DNA of 64,000 nucleotides, taken from the NCBI GenBank assembly GCA_035524335.1, contig DATKPE010000004.1:30757-94756 (forward strand), in the 5' to 3' direction. The translations under genes were made by a program, and so were the position numbers. The DNA comes from DATKPE01 sp035524335 (GTDB taxonomy: Bacteria > Bacteroidota > Ignavibacteria > UBA10030 > SZUA-254). The first letter of the stretch is position 1, and each line of letters begins with the position of its first letter. Shown here piece after piece: positions 24,722 through 32,288 of this stretch. The notes under the pieces are model-generated. The model was given only the letters and a program-made list of their open reading frames with translations, made no database searches and had not been told where the DNA came from.

Positions 24722-25804
24722 TCAATCCTGATGAAGAACTGCCTGCCGGGATTCCCCTGCTTCGGGAATCATTCCGGGATCTGTGATACTGCCCAGCTTC
24801 CCCTCGAAACGCGTCAGCACCTTGTCCGCTTCCTCATATTTCTTCCTTGCATTCTCGACATGCGTTCCGAGGACATCGAACACGCCCCGGATTCCCGCCA
24901 CATCGCCCTGGAGAGTTCCGAGGGCGTTCTGAATTTCCCGGGCACGTTCTTCGATCCGCATGCCCCGGAGACCGAGAGTGATCACCAGAAGATAGGCATA
25001 CAGGCTGTTCGGCGACACCGGGACCACCCGCCGGTGCATGGCGTAGGCATAGAGTCCCTCGCCGGCGGAATTTTCGCGGTTCGTGATCACTTCATAATAA
25101 ATGTTCTCCGCCGGAATATACATCAGCGCGAACGGAAAGGTCCCTTCATCGGGAAGAATGTACTTGCCGGCGATGCTGTCGATATGTTTTTTCACGTCGG
25201 CAATGAAGCTCCGCTGGGCGGTCTTCCGGTCCTGATCCGAGCCGGCATCGGTCATTCGTCTGAAATTCTCGAGCGGAAATTTGGAATCGACCGGTGTAAG
25301 CAGGCCCGAGGTTCTGATGACCGCATCGACCACGACGCCGCTCCGGAACCGGTACTGGACGTCGAAATGCTCCCCGGGAAGAACCTGCCGGAGAAGATCC
25401 TCCAGCAGAAATTCTCCGACGCCGCCGCGGAGTTTCGGCGCACGGAGCAGATTGTCAAGCCGGGAGACGCTCTCACCGAGATCCTTGATCTCCTCCGTCG
25501 CCCGCTGGAGTTCCCCGAGATTCCGCTGAACATCCCCGATGATGCGTGCCGCACTGTCCAGCCTCGTCCCGACCGTCTGGGTCTGCGACTGGAGCTGTCC
25601 GGCAACCGTACCGAGCTGGTGATTGATATTTTCGGTCACCATTCTGAGATTTTCCCTCATTTCACTCCGGAGGGAATCGGTCTGCTGCTGAACCAGCAGG
25701 ACCGTCTGCGTGTCGGGACCGCCGGCCCGGGGGGCGCGGCTCCGCAGGAGGGCAAACAGCAGAATACAGCAGAGGAGCGATATGAGGATGACGGCAATGA
25801 TCAC
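24722..25804 (-). CDS. rmuC: DNA recombination protein RmuC
   Basis: A 360-aa protein with one N-terminal transmembrane segment (MIIAVILISLLCCILLFALL). A long coiled coil follows at about 35-125 (SLRSEMRENLRMVTENINHQL, VQRNLGELQRATEEI). The RmuC nuclease-like domain comes next (GEFLLEDLLRQVLPGEHFDVQYRF, VDAVIR, LTPVDSKFPLENFRRM, YIPAENIYYEVI, VVPVSPNSLYAYLLVI). The family limits inversions at short repeats and has a restriction-endonuclease-like fold. It starts with GTG. It heads the long minus-strand run down to purC. Confidence 0.95.
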   Translation of the reverse strand: MIIAVILISLLCCILLFALLRSRAPRAGGPDTQTVLLVQQQTDSLRSEMRENLRMVTENINHQLGTVAGQLQSQTQTVGTRLDSAARIIGDVQRNLGELQRATEEIKDLGESVSRLDNLLRAPKLRGGVGEFLLEDLLRQVLPGEHFDVQYRFRSGVVVDAVIRTSGLLTPVDSKFPLENFRRMTDAGSDQDRKTAQRSFIADVKKHIDSIAGKYILPDEGTFPFALMYIPAENIYYEVITNRENSAGEGLYAYAMHRRVVPVSPNSLYAYLLVITLGLRGMRIEERAREIQNALGTLQGDVAGIRGVFDVLGTHVENARKKYEEADKVLTRFEGKLGSITDPGMIPEAGESRQAVLHQD

Positions 25805-26249
25805 GACGTCGTCCGGTACGGACAGGGAAGATCAGCGGGAGAGAAACCGGGACACATCACCATGCAGCTCCAGATGAATATCGTGACAACCCCTACGGAG
25901 ACCCGGCCGGGAATAATATCCGGTATCGTCCGCCAATATAGGAAATTTTGAGCAAATATAAACGGCGGCACTTCATCGATACCCACGGGACAGACCGGGC
26001 CGGACAGGCAGTGCCGGTCATTATTGCTCATCACCCGTTTGCTTCCGAACGTCCCTTTCGGTCGCAAAACTTCCCGCATCACCGGAAGGATCATCGGCCG
26101 CATCGCTCAGACAGAGTGAACCGGACGTGGGAATCGAATGAAGATGCGCGGGACAGAAACATTGGGGAAGACGCCCGGCCGGCGGGATTGTCCGTAAATT
26201 CCGCGCACCGATCGGGCCGGAGTGGACTTCCCGCCGGTGAGGCCCCCGA
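25805..26249. other. Intergenic region between rmuC and moaCB, no gene seen
   Basis: These 445 bases show no frame with family resemblance or a plausible ribosome-binding site. The right end must carry the 3' end of the moa operon. There the reverse strand contains a CCGGCGGG segment and its complement CCCGCCGG about 48 nt apart, but no U-tract. The left end should carry the rmuC promoter; no convincing -35/-10 pair was found. Confidence 0.5.
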
Positions 26250-27200
26250 TTATTTCCCTGCCCGGCGCCGGGTCCGGGATCGGATTTTCCTCCCGCCATG
26301 TCCTTCGCCGCGGAGCATGGGAAATGCGTGGAGGACGGCGGGGAAAAGAGATCTGACGGCATCTTCCGCGCCCCGGATGGATCCGGGAAGATTGATGATC
26401 ACCGTCCGGCCGCGCACCCCCGCGACGCCGCGGGAGAGCATCGCCGTCGGTATGCGGTTCTGGCCGTACGCTCGGAAGGTTTCCTCGACTCCGTCCAGCC
26501 GCCGCGTGATGACGTTGCTTGTCGCGTCGGGGGTCACATCCCGCGGGCCGACTCCCGTTCCGCCCGTGGTCAGGATGAGATCGAGACCGGGAGATTCGCA
26601 CCACGAGAGGAGGGTCCGCTCGATTTCCCACTGCTCGTCGGGAACGACGGCATAATGCCGCACGGTGAAGCCGAGGGAACCGAGCTGATCGGCAAGATAT
26701 TTTCCGGAAAGGTCCTCGGTGAATTTTTCGCTTACGCTGTCGCTGGTCACAAGAACCGCAGCGGTCAGGCCCGCGGCAGAACGGGTCGTCGACGAAACAC
26801 CCCCCTGTTTCCCGATCAGCCGTGCAGACCGGATTTCCATGCCGTCGTCAATGATCTTCAGCATGTCGTAGAGCGTCAGCGCTGCGGCCGTGACTGCAAC
26901 GAGCGCTTCCATTTCAACTCCGGTTTTCCAGACGGCCTTCACTTCTGCACGGATCTCCAGCGATCCGGCGCCGAGCGAGATATCGACCCGGACGAAATCG
27001 ACCGGAACCTGATGACAATACGGGATCAGGAGAGCCGTCTGTTTCGCCGCCTGGATGCCGGCAATTTTCGCCACACCGACGGGATCGGCTTTCGGAACGG
27101 TCCCCTTCCGGATTGCCCGGATTGTCGCCGGTGCGGCGATGAGCGTACATGATGCGACCGCGGAGCGGAGTGTATTGGGTTTTGCTGAAACGTCTCTCAT
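26250..27200 (-). CDS. moaCB: Bifunctional molybdenum cofactor protein: MoaC fused to MogA/MoaB
   Basis: A 316-aa two-domain enzyme. Residues 1-140 are MoaC (cyclic pyranopterin monophosphate synthase): DVSAKPNTLRSA, RKGTVPK...AKIAGIQAAKQTALLIPYCHQVPV, TGVEMEALVAVTAAALTLYDMLKIIDDGMEI. Residues 155-305 are MogA/MoaB (molybdopterin adenylyltransferase): AAVLVTSDSVSEKFTEDLSG, DLILTTGGTGVGPRDVTPDATSNV, ILSRG-like MLSRGVAGVRGRTVIINLPGSIRGAEDA. It thus covers an early and a late step of Moco synthesis in one chain. It follows moaA by 57 bp and is the last gene of the island. Confidence 0.96.
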   Translation of the reverse strand: MRDVSAKPNTLRSAVASCTLIAAPATIRAIRKGTVPKADPVGVAKIAGIQAAKQTALLIPYCHQVPVDFVRVDISLGAGSLEIRAEVKAVWKTGVEMEALVAVTAAALTLYDMLKIIDDGMEIRSARLIGKQGGVSSTTRSAAGLTAAVLVTSDSVSEKFTEDLSGKYLADQLGSLGFTVRHYAVVPDEQWEIERTLLSWCESPGLDLILTTGGTGVGPRDVTPDATSNVITRRLDGVEETFRAYGQNRIPTAMLSRGVAGVRGRTVIINLPGSIRGAEDAVRSLFPAVLHAFPMLRGEGHGGRKIRSRTRRRAGK

Positions 27201-27256
27201 ATTCTATCCTTGGTTTTTCCCGGCGCTTCCGCCGGGATGGCGGGAGAAAAGTGCGA

Positions 27257-28267
27257 TCATCCCCCTATACTGCTCATGGTCCTGTCCGGACGGACGAATT
27301 CGGGCCTGTTGATATGATGTCCTTCCTCTTTATTATAGACGGCCACTTCGATGACGTGCGCAATGCTCTCATCCGACGCACCATCCCTGAGCATTTTCCC
27401 GAGGTCGGTCTCCCGGAGGGAAAACAGACAGGTGCGAAGATGGCCGTCGGCGGTGATCCGGATGCGGTTGCACGATCCGCAGAAAGGCTGGCTGACCGAA
27501 CTGATAACGCCGATTTCACCGGACCCATCGACAAACCTGAACCGTTCAGCCGGCTCGCCGTGTGCCGTCGGGAGTGGTTCCAGGGCAACTCCGGTTGCCG
27601 CGGCAACCCGGGCGAGGACTTCCCGGGTGGGGACCACATGATCCGGCGTCCAGCCGTCCCCGGCGCCGATCGGCATGAATTCAATGAATCTGACAACAAG
27701 CTGTCGTTCACGGGCAAACCGGGCCAGGTCGCCGATTTCGTGATCGTTGATCCCTCTCAGGAGGACGACATTGACCTTGATCGGCCGGAGACTGGTTCGT
27801 TCCGCCGCCTCAAGACCCTTCATGACAGCGGCATGATAATCCCGGCGCACGATGGCTGAAAAGGTTGCGGGCGTGAGCGAATCGATGCTGATATTGATGC
27901 GATGGAGCCCGGCATCGGCGAGCGCCGCCGCATGTTCTGTGAGGAAATACCCGTTGGTTGTCAGCGCGATGTCTCTGATGCCGGGGATCGCGCGCAGATT
28001 CCTGATAAGGTCGGGAAGCCCGTGCCGCATGAGCGGCTCACCGCCGGTGAGCCGGAGTTTCGATACGCCGAGAGATGCCGCAACCGATGCGATGCGTGTT
28101 ATTTCCCCGAAGGTGAGGAGATCTTCACTCTGCTGCCAGGTCATTCCCTCTGCGGGCATGCAGTACTTGCACCGAAAATTGCATCTGTCGGTCACCGATA
28201 TCCGGAGGTTATCGATCCTCCGGCCGAAGGAATCGACCAGGCGCCGTTCACCTGAGGGGTCACGCAT
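27257..28267 (-). CDS. moaA: GTP 3',8-cyclase (radical SAM)
   Basis: A 336-aa radical-SAM enzyme for the first step of molybdenum cofactor synthesis. The SAM-cluster motif is CNFRCKYCMPAEG (C-x3-C-x2-C), followed by RLTGGEPLMR. The second Fe-S site is CGSCNRIRITADGHLRTCLF (C-x2-C-x13-C). The chain ends in the conserved GG (MSSIGG), needed for activity. The reaction releases 5'-deoxyadenosine, relevant to the deaminase at 34272-35630. ATG at 28267 follows the cytochrome b stop by 6 bp. Confidence 0.97.
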   Translation of the reverse strand: MRDPSGERRLVDSFGRRIDNLRISVTDRCNFRCKYCMPAEGMTWQQSEDLLTFGEITRIASVAASLGVSKLRLTGGEPLMRHGLPDLIRNLRAIPGIRDIALTTNGYFLTEHAAALADAGLHRINISIDSLTPATFSAIVRRDYHAAVMKGLEAAERTSLRPIKVNVVLLRGINDHEIGDLARFARERQLVVRFIEFMPIGAGDGWTPDHVVPTREVLARVAAATGVALEPLPTAHGEPAERFRFVDGSGEIGVISSVSQPFCGSCNRIRITADGHLRTCLFSLRETDLGKMLRDGASDESIAHVIEVAVYNKEEGHHINRPEFVRPDRTMSSIGG

Positions 28268-28273
28268 TCCCGG

Positions 28274-28888
28274 TCATTTCGCCTCTCCCCACCCGGTAAT
28301 CATGGATAAAAAATTTCTCCAGCCTGCCAGCGCAACCATGAGAAGATGTCCGGCAAAAAATGTCACAAGGCACGCCATGGAGAGAAAATGCCAGGTGCGT
28401 GCGTTGTCATAGCCCCCGAACAAACGCGCGATACTGCTGAACTGGACAGGCCAGTAGAGGGCAATGCCGGACAGGATTCCTGCCGCGGCAAGAAGGGGAA
28501 CGGTTGTGTAGGCAAGTTTCTGGAGAGAATTATATTTTTTTGCCGCAGGGTGATCTCTGCGGACCCGGAGGTAATACAGAACCATAGGCACAACGCCTCC
28601 GAGGTCGCGTAACCGGAAAATGGTGGTCTCCCGTCCGTGTCTGCTGAGGATATTATAGATGATCCAGGCAATCCCGTTGGCGGCAAAAATCCACATCCCA
28701 AAAAAATGCCATTGACGGGCACCCGCAAGCCATCCGCCGAGAGTGAGGGAGTCGGGGATGCGGAACCCCCAGAGCGGAGATGCATTGAAAATCCTGAGCC
28801 CGCTCGCCACCATGATGATGAGGGCGATGAAATTCAGCCAATGCGTCAGCCGGATGAGAGGCGGGTGATGATATTCTTTCCGCGTCAT
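28274..28888 (-). CDS. Cytochrome b561-domain membrane subunit (partner of the molybdoenzyme)
   Basis: About 204 aa with four to five transmembrane helices. Candidate heme-ligand His residues are in PPLIRLTHWLNFIALIIMVAS, RQWHFFGMWIF and ARTWHFLSMACLVTFFAGHLL. The pattern is that of the cytochrome b561 / Ni-Fe hydrogenase b-subunit family, which exchanges electrons with quinone. ATG at 28888 (MTRKEYHHPP) lies 4 bp after the stop of the molybdopterin oxidoreductase, so the two are surely cotranscribed. It plays the role MsrQ plays for MsrP, although it is a different b-type family. Confidence 0.88.
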   Translation of the reverse strand: MTRKEYHHPPLIRLTHWLNFIALIIMVASGLRIFNASPLWGFRIPDSLTLGGWLAGARQWHFFGMWIFAANGIAWIIYNILSRHGRETTIFRLRDLGGVVPMVLYYLRVRRDHPAAKKYNSLQKLAYTTVPLLAAAGILSGIALYWPVQFSSIARLFGGYDNARTWHFLSMACLVTFFAGHLLMVALAGWRNFLSMITGWGEAK

Positions 28889-28892
28889 CGAA

Positions 28893-29627
28893 TTAGATTC
28901 CCGCAAACCAGTCATACCCCTCGTCTTCCCAGTAACCGCCGGGCTTTTCGTTGGTCACCGTCATCCGTGTCAGCCATTTGGCCGACTTGTAGCCCAGTTT
29001 GGTCGGCATGACGATTCTGGCCGGGGCGCCGTGTTCAAGCGACAACGGTTTGCCATACGCCTCATAGCACAGGAGAGATTGGGAGTGGAGCACGCTCTGC
29101 ATGTCGAAGGATGTATAATAGTCGTCGGCGCATTCGACCTTCAGATAGCGCGCCGACAGATCGGCGCCGGCAAGTCCGAGAAAATTGCGGAGGGTGGCTC
29201 CCCCCCACTGCGGGATCATGCTCCACCCCTCGACACAACAGTGGCGGGTATTCATCGTCCGTTTCGGAAGCGATTGAATCTGCGAGAGCGCATATTCCCC
29301 CGGCCGGCTCACGAGTCCATCGACGGTGAGACTCCAGCTCTCCATGTCGATATCGGGCTGGTCGGTGTCATAATTATTGACGCGGAAAGCGTTCTCGGGG
29401 GTCAGCTCGGCGGTGGAATACTCGGGCGCCTCCTTGTTCGGATCAAATACTCTGGACTGCACCCAGTCGTTGAACCGCTGTACACGCCGCAGAAATGAGG
29501 TTACTCCCGGTCCGGCGCTGTAGTCACATCCCGCCAGGAAGAGGAGCGGAACAAATTTAAGCAGGTCCCGCCGGCGAGATGCGTGCCGACCGGAAGGAAG
29601 AACGTCTGAATCGTCTGATGGTTTCAT
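28893..29627 (-). CDS. Sulfite-oxidase-like molybdopterin oxidoreductase, Tat-exported lipoprotein
   Basis: A 244-aa enzyme. The signal has the twin-arginine pattern SRRRDLLK (17-24), followed by a hydrophobic run and the lipobox LAGC (Cys34), so it is probably exported folded and then lipidated. The Moco domain contains SWSLTVDGLVSRPGEY, then TRHCCVEGW, where the CVEGW Cys (about 131) is the expected molybdenum ligand. LCYEAYGKPLSLEHGAPARI and YKSAKWLTRM follow. The fold matches MsrP/YedY and sulfite oxidase. The substrate is unknown; sulfite, methionine sulfoxide or similar are candidates. It is encoded just upstream of its cytochrome b and moaA. Confidence 0.93.
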   Translation of the reverse strand: MKPSDDSDVLPSGRHASRRRDLLKFVPLLFLAGCDYSAGPGVTSFLRRVQRFNDWVQSRVFDPNKEAPEYSTAELTPENAFRVNNYDTDQPDIDMESWSLTVDGLVSRPGEYALSQIQSLPKRTMNTRHCCVEGWSMIPQWGGATLRNFLGLAGADLSARYLKVECADDYYTSFDMQSVLHSQSLLCYEAYGKPLSLEHGAPARIVMPTKLGYKSAKWLTRMTVTNEKPGGYWEDEGYDWFAGI

Positions 29628-29647
29628 ACGGCACCGTATCAGCAGGC

Positions 29648-29686
29648 AATATAAACAAAGAAAGCGATGTGGTCAACATCGCTTTC
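29648..29686 (-). terminator. Rho-independent terminator of the heptad-repeat gene
   Basis: GAAAGCGATGT (29660-29670) pairs with ACATCGCTTTC (29676-29686) around a 5-nt loop. On the reverse strand it is followed by TTTGTTTATATT. It lies 26 nt past the stop at 29712. A second hairpin (TAACGCC/GGCGTTA) overlaps that stop. Confidence 0.85.
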
Positions 29687-29711
29687 CGGATAACGCCCGT
29701 TGTGAGCGGCG

Positions 29712-30221
29712 TTAATTGCTCTTCGTGCTGTCCTTCATCATTGCTTTTGCCTTCGTTTCAGCATTTTTTTCCATCTGCTCGCCCTGTTTCAGGTTCTTGG
29801 CGCCCTTCTGCTGCATCACCTCGCCCTTCTTCTGCCATTTCTTTCCCGTCTTCTCCATTGCAGCGCCTTTCTTCTCCATCTGCTTGCCTTTTGCCTGAAC
29901 CTTTTCGCCGGTCTTCTGGAGAGCCGCGTTGCCTTCTGCGGCGGCGTTCTGTTCCATCGCTTCACCTTTTTTCACTGCTTTGGCGCCGGCCTTCATCTTC
30001 ATTGCTCCGGCCTTCTGTTTCATGTCTCCGGCCTTCTGCTCCATCTGACCGGCTTTTTCCTGCGCCTGGCCGACTTTCTCCTTCATCTCCCCCATCTTGG
30101 CGGCTGCTTTATTGGGATCGGGAACCTGCGAACCCGCGGCCGGATTGTCCTGCGCCATACAGCGGCTCTGCGCCGCGATGAATGCCACAAGGACTGTCAG
30201 GACTGCAAATAATTTCTTCAT
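29712..30221 (-). CDS. Exported Lys/Met/Gly-rich heptad-repeat protein of unknown function
   Basis: A 169-aa protein with a clear signal peptide (MKKLFAVLTVLVAFIAAQSRCMAQ). The mature part is built from about 16 seven-residue units of the form x-G-x-M-x-x-K (for example AGQMEQK, AGDMKQK, AGAMKMK; later KGKQMEK, KGAAMEK, KGEVMQQ). The phase shifts near the middle (EQNAAAEGNAALQK). It has no Cys and only one Trp after the signal. Such a sequence should form a long highly charged amphipathic helix. I recognise no family. The GGAGGT site precedes the ATG. It has its own terminator and lies within the molybdenum island without obvious connection. Confidence 0.8.
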   Translation of the reverse strand: MKKLFAVLTVLVAFIAAQSRCMAQDNPAAGSQVPDPNKAAAKMGEMKEKVGQAQEKAGQMEQKAGDMKQKAGAMKMKAGAKAVKKGEAMEQNAAAEGNAALQKTGEKVQAKGKQMEKKGAAMEKTGKKWQKKGEVMQQKGAKNLKQGEQMEKNAETKAKAMMKDSTKSN

Positions 30222-30365
30222 ACATCTACCTCCGGAAAAGTTGTGAGTGGTTGGGTGTTCGTTTCGTGCATCCTTAGTGCGTTCACGTGCAATGTATCAA
30301 TTGGGATATTCACATCCAATAAATCCAGAATTAAATTTTCTTAACTCCCTTCATCGCACAGGAAG

Positions 30366-30398
30366 AAAAAAACCGCTTTTTCCGGCATCCGCGGCGGT
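30366..30398 (-). terminator. Putative terminator after moaE
   Basis: On the reverse strand ACCGC (30398-30394) pairs with GCGGT (30376-30372), followed by seven T (30372-30366). The stem is only 5 bp and the loop long, so efficiency is uncertain. Confidence 0.45.
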
Positions 30399-30821
30399 CT
30401 ATCCGGTGAATCCGTCCACCCATTCCGATCCGTCCCTGTACAGTTCCTTCTTCCAGATTGGAGCGTATTTCTTGAGGCCGTCGATCAGCCAGCGGCACGC
30501 CTCAAACGCCTCCGCCCGGTGAACCGCAGCGACGGCAATCGCCACACTGATGTCGCCGACAGCGACCCGTCCGGTCCTGTGAACAATGGTCACCTTCCTG
30601 AGCCGCCACTTTCCGGACGCCTCGGCCGCGAGTTCGTGGAACTTCTGCAGCGCCATCGGTTCGTACGCTTCGTACTCAAGAGCAATCACTTCTTTTCCCC
30701 CCGATGTCTTCCTCGTGGTGCCGAGAAAAATATCGATCCCCCCCGCCCCGGGGTCCCTCACTGATTCGAAAATCCCGGAGAGCTGAATCGGCACGGCACT
30801 CAGAGCTACATTCTCCTGCAT
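30399..30821 (-). CDS. moaE: Molybdopterin synthase catalytic subunit
   Basis: About 140 aa. It transfers sulfur from MoaD thiocarboxylate to precursor Z. Family features include GGIDIFLGTTRKTSGGKEVIALEYEAYEPMALQKF, VTIVHRTGRVAVGDISVAIAVAAVHRAEAFEACRWLID (with the conserved HR-x-G and active-site surroundings) and YAPIWKKELYRDGSEWV (catalytic Lys). ATG at 30821 lies 1 bp past the moaD stop with GGAGG upstream, so it is coupled to moaD. Confidence 0.95.
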   Translation of the reverse strand: MQENVALSAVPIQLSGIFESVRDPGAGGIDIFLGTTRKTSGGKEVIALEYEAYEPMALQKFHELAAEASGKWRLRKVTIVHRTGRVAVGDISVAIAVAAVHRAEAFEACRWLIDGLKKYAPIWKKELYRDGSEWVDGFTG

Positions 30822-30822
30822 G

Positions 30823-31068
30823 TCAGCCTCCGCTTGTCGGGGGAATGAGAGCGACCTCGTCTCCCTCATGAAGAAGCGTCTCCGGGCGGGCGTAGACTCT
30901 GTTCACTGCCACCCGGAGATAGTTCCGGTGGGGCATCAGCATCGGGTAGTCGGCGCAGAGAAGGTCAAGAAGACGGCCGACGTCCCCGGCAGACCCGGTC
31001 TCCACTTCACATTCGGCCGTTCCTGCGGCTTCACGGAGGTTTGCGAACAGCCGGACCCGGACGGTCAT
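30823..31068 (-). CDS. moaD: Molybdopterin synthase sulfur-carrier subunit
   Basis: An 81-aa ubiquitin-like protein: VRVRLFANLREAAG at the start, LRVAVNRVYARPETLLHEGDEVALIPPTSGG at the end. The C-terminal GG is adenylated and thiocarboxylated to carry sulfur to MoaE. Its ATG overlaps the moeA stop (ATGA, 31068-31065). The order moeA-moaD-moaE is tightly coupled. Confidence 0.95.
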   Translation of the reverse strand: MTVRVRLFANLREAAGTAECEVETGSAGDVGRLLDLLCADYPMLMPHRNYLRVAVNRVYARPETLLHEGDEVALIPPTSGG

Positions 31069-32285
31069 GGCAGTCGCTCCACTTCCACGACTGAACCGGC
31101 GGGAAGATTGGTGATGGTCTCCGGAAGTATGATCAGGCAGTTCGCGCGGACAAGCGAGGTGAGAATGTGAGAGGTCTGCGGCCCGGTCGTGCGGACGCGA
31201 AATTCCCCACCGCGCCGCTCCAGAATTCCCCGCACAAAGTGTCTCTTCCCGTCGTCCTTCCGGATCGGCTCGTCGAGAACCGCGGGGATTCTCAGGAACG
31301 GGTCGGTCGAGCGGTCTCCGCTCATCCGGAGAAGAGCGGGCCGGACAAACTGGAGAAACGTCACCGTCGATGAGACGACGTTCCCCGGCAGGCCGAATAT
31401 CAGCGTCCGCCCCCGCGTGCCGAACACCAGCGGCATACCAGGCCGGATATTGACCTTCCAGAAGACCAGCTCCGCGCCTATCCGATCCAGACCGGCCATC
31501 ACGAGATCCCGCGCTCCCACCGAAACGCCCCCCGTGGTAATGAGACAATCGGAAGAACATCCTCTCTGCAATGCCGCGTCGAGCGCATCCGGTTCATCCT
31601 TCGCGATTCCAAGGTCGAGAATATCACAGCCGAGTTCTCCGAGATATACAGAGAGGACCGGCGAACTGCTGTCACGGATCTTTCCCGTTGAAAGATCCCG
31701 TTCTCCATCCGCCAGTTCCGAGCCGGTGGCAAGCAGGGCAACCCGGGGTTTCCGGATCACCGGAATGTAGTTGATGCCGAGGGAAGCGAGAACGCCGACA
31801 TCCTGCGCCCGGAGTACCGCTCCCTCCTTCAGTACCTTTTCGCCATTTGCAATATCGGACCCGGCCCGGCGGCAGTTATGCCCTTCCGGGACTTTCCGGA
31901 GAATCCTTACCTGCCCGTTGCCGGCAGGTTCCGTCCATTCCTGCTGGATAACGGCCGTAGCGCCTTCCGGAAGAGGGGCGCCGGTCATGATCACCATCGC
32001 CTCGCCCGGTCCGAGCGGCGTCCGGGAAATCGTCCCCGCGAATATTTCTCCGACGACCCTGAGAACCGCGGGCACGGAGCCGCAATCCCCTGCGCGGATG
32101 GCGAAGCCGTCCATGCCGGCATTAGTGAAGCGCGGCACCTCTTCGGCGGCATACACATCCCTGGCGAGAACCGAACCGGCGGCATGCCCGATGGCCGTCA
32201 TGACGGGGGGGGCGGGGATGGCGCGTTCGAGAATCATCCCGATGGCTGTTGCCGCGTCGATCATTGTGTGTTTCGGTACTTGCAC
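31065..32285 (-). CDS. moeA: Molybdopterin molybdenumtransferase
   Basis: A 406-aa enzyme that inserts molybdate into adenylated molybdopterin. Domain order is the usual one: EEVPRFTNAGMDGFAIRAGD, IMTGAPLPEGATAVIQQE, RAGSDIANGEKVLKEGAVLRAQDVGVLASLG, RVALLATGSEL, then the MoaB-like domain LITTGGVSVGARDLV, KVNIRPGMPLVFGTRG and FGLPGNVVSSTVTF, and a C-terminal beta-barrel. GTG at 32285 is supported by GGAGGT 5 nt upstream. It follows the DUF6986-type gene by 3 bp. Confidence 0.96.
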   Translation of the reverse strand: MQVPKHTMIDAATAIGMILERAIPAPPVMTAIGHAAGSVLARDVYAAEEVPRFTNAGMDGFAIRAGDCGSVPAVLRVVGEIFAGTISRTPLGPGEAMVIMTGAPLPEGATAVIQQEWTEPAGNGQVRILRKVPEGHNCRRAGSDIANGEKVLKEGAVLRAQDVGVLASLGINYIPVIRKPRVALLATGSELADGERDLSTGKIRDSSSPVLSVYLGELGCDILDLGIAKDEPDALDAALQRGCSSDCLITTGGVSVGARDLVMAGLDRIGAELVFWKVNIRPGMPLVFGTRGRTLIFGLPGNVVSSTVTFLQFVRPALLRMSGDRSTDPFLRIPAVLDEPIRKDDGKRHFVRGILERRGGEFRVRTTGPQTSHILTSLVRANCLIILPETITNLPAGSVVEVERLP

Positions 32286-32288
32286 AAC

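Noticed and set aside
25953..25960. TATATTTG on the reverse strand, resembling the Bacteroidia -7 element, upstream of rmuC
   Set aside because: There is no TTTG at the right distance upstream, and the clearer promoters in this window are sigma-70 type.
25801..26103. A 100-codon minus-strand frame upstream of rmuC
   Set aside because: No ribosome-binding site, no family resemblance, Cys/Pro-rich composition and overlap with rmuC; I treat the region as non-coding.
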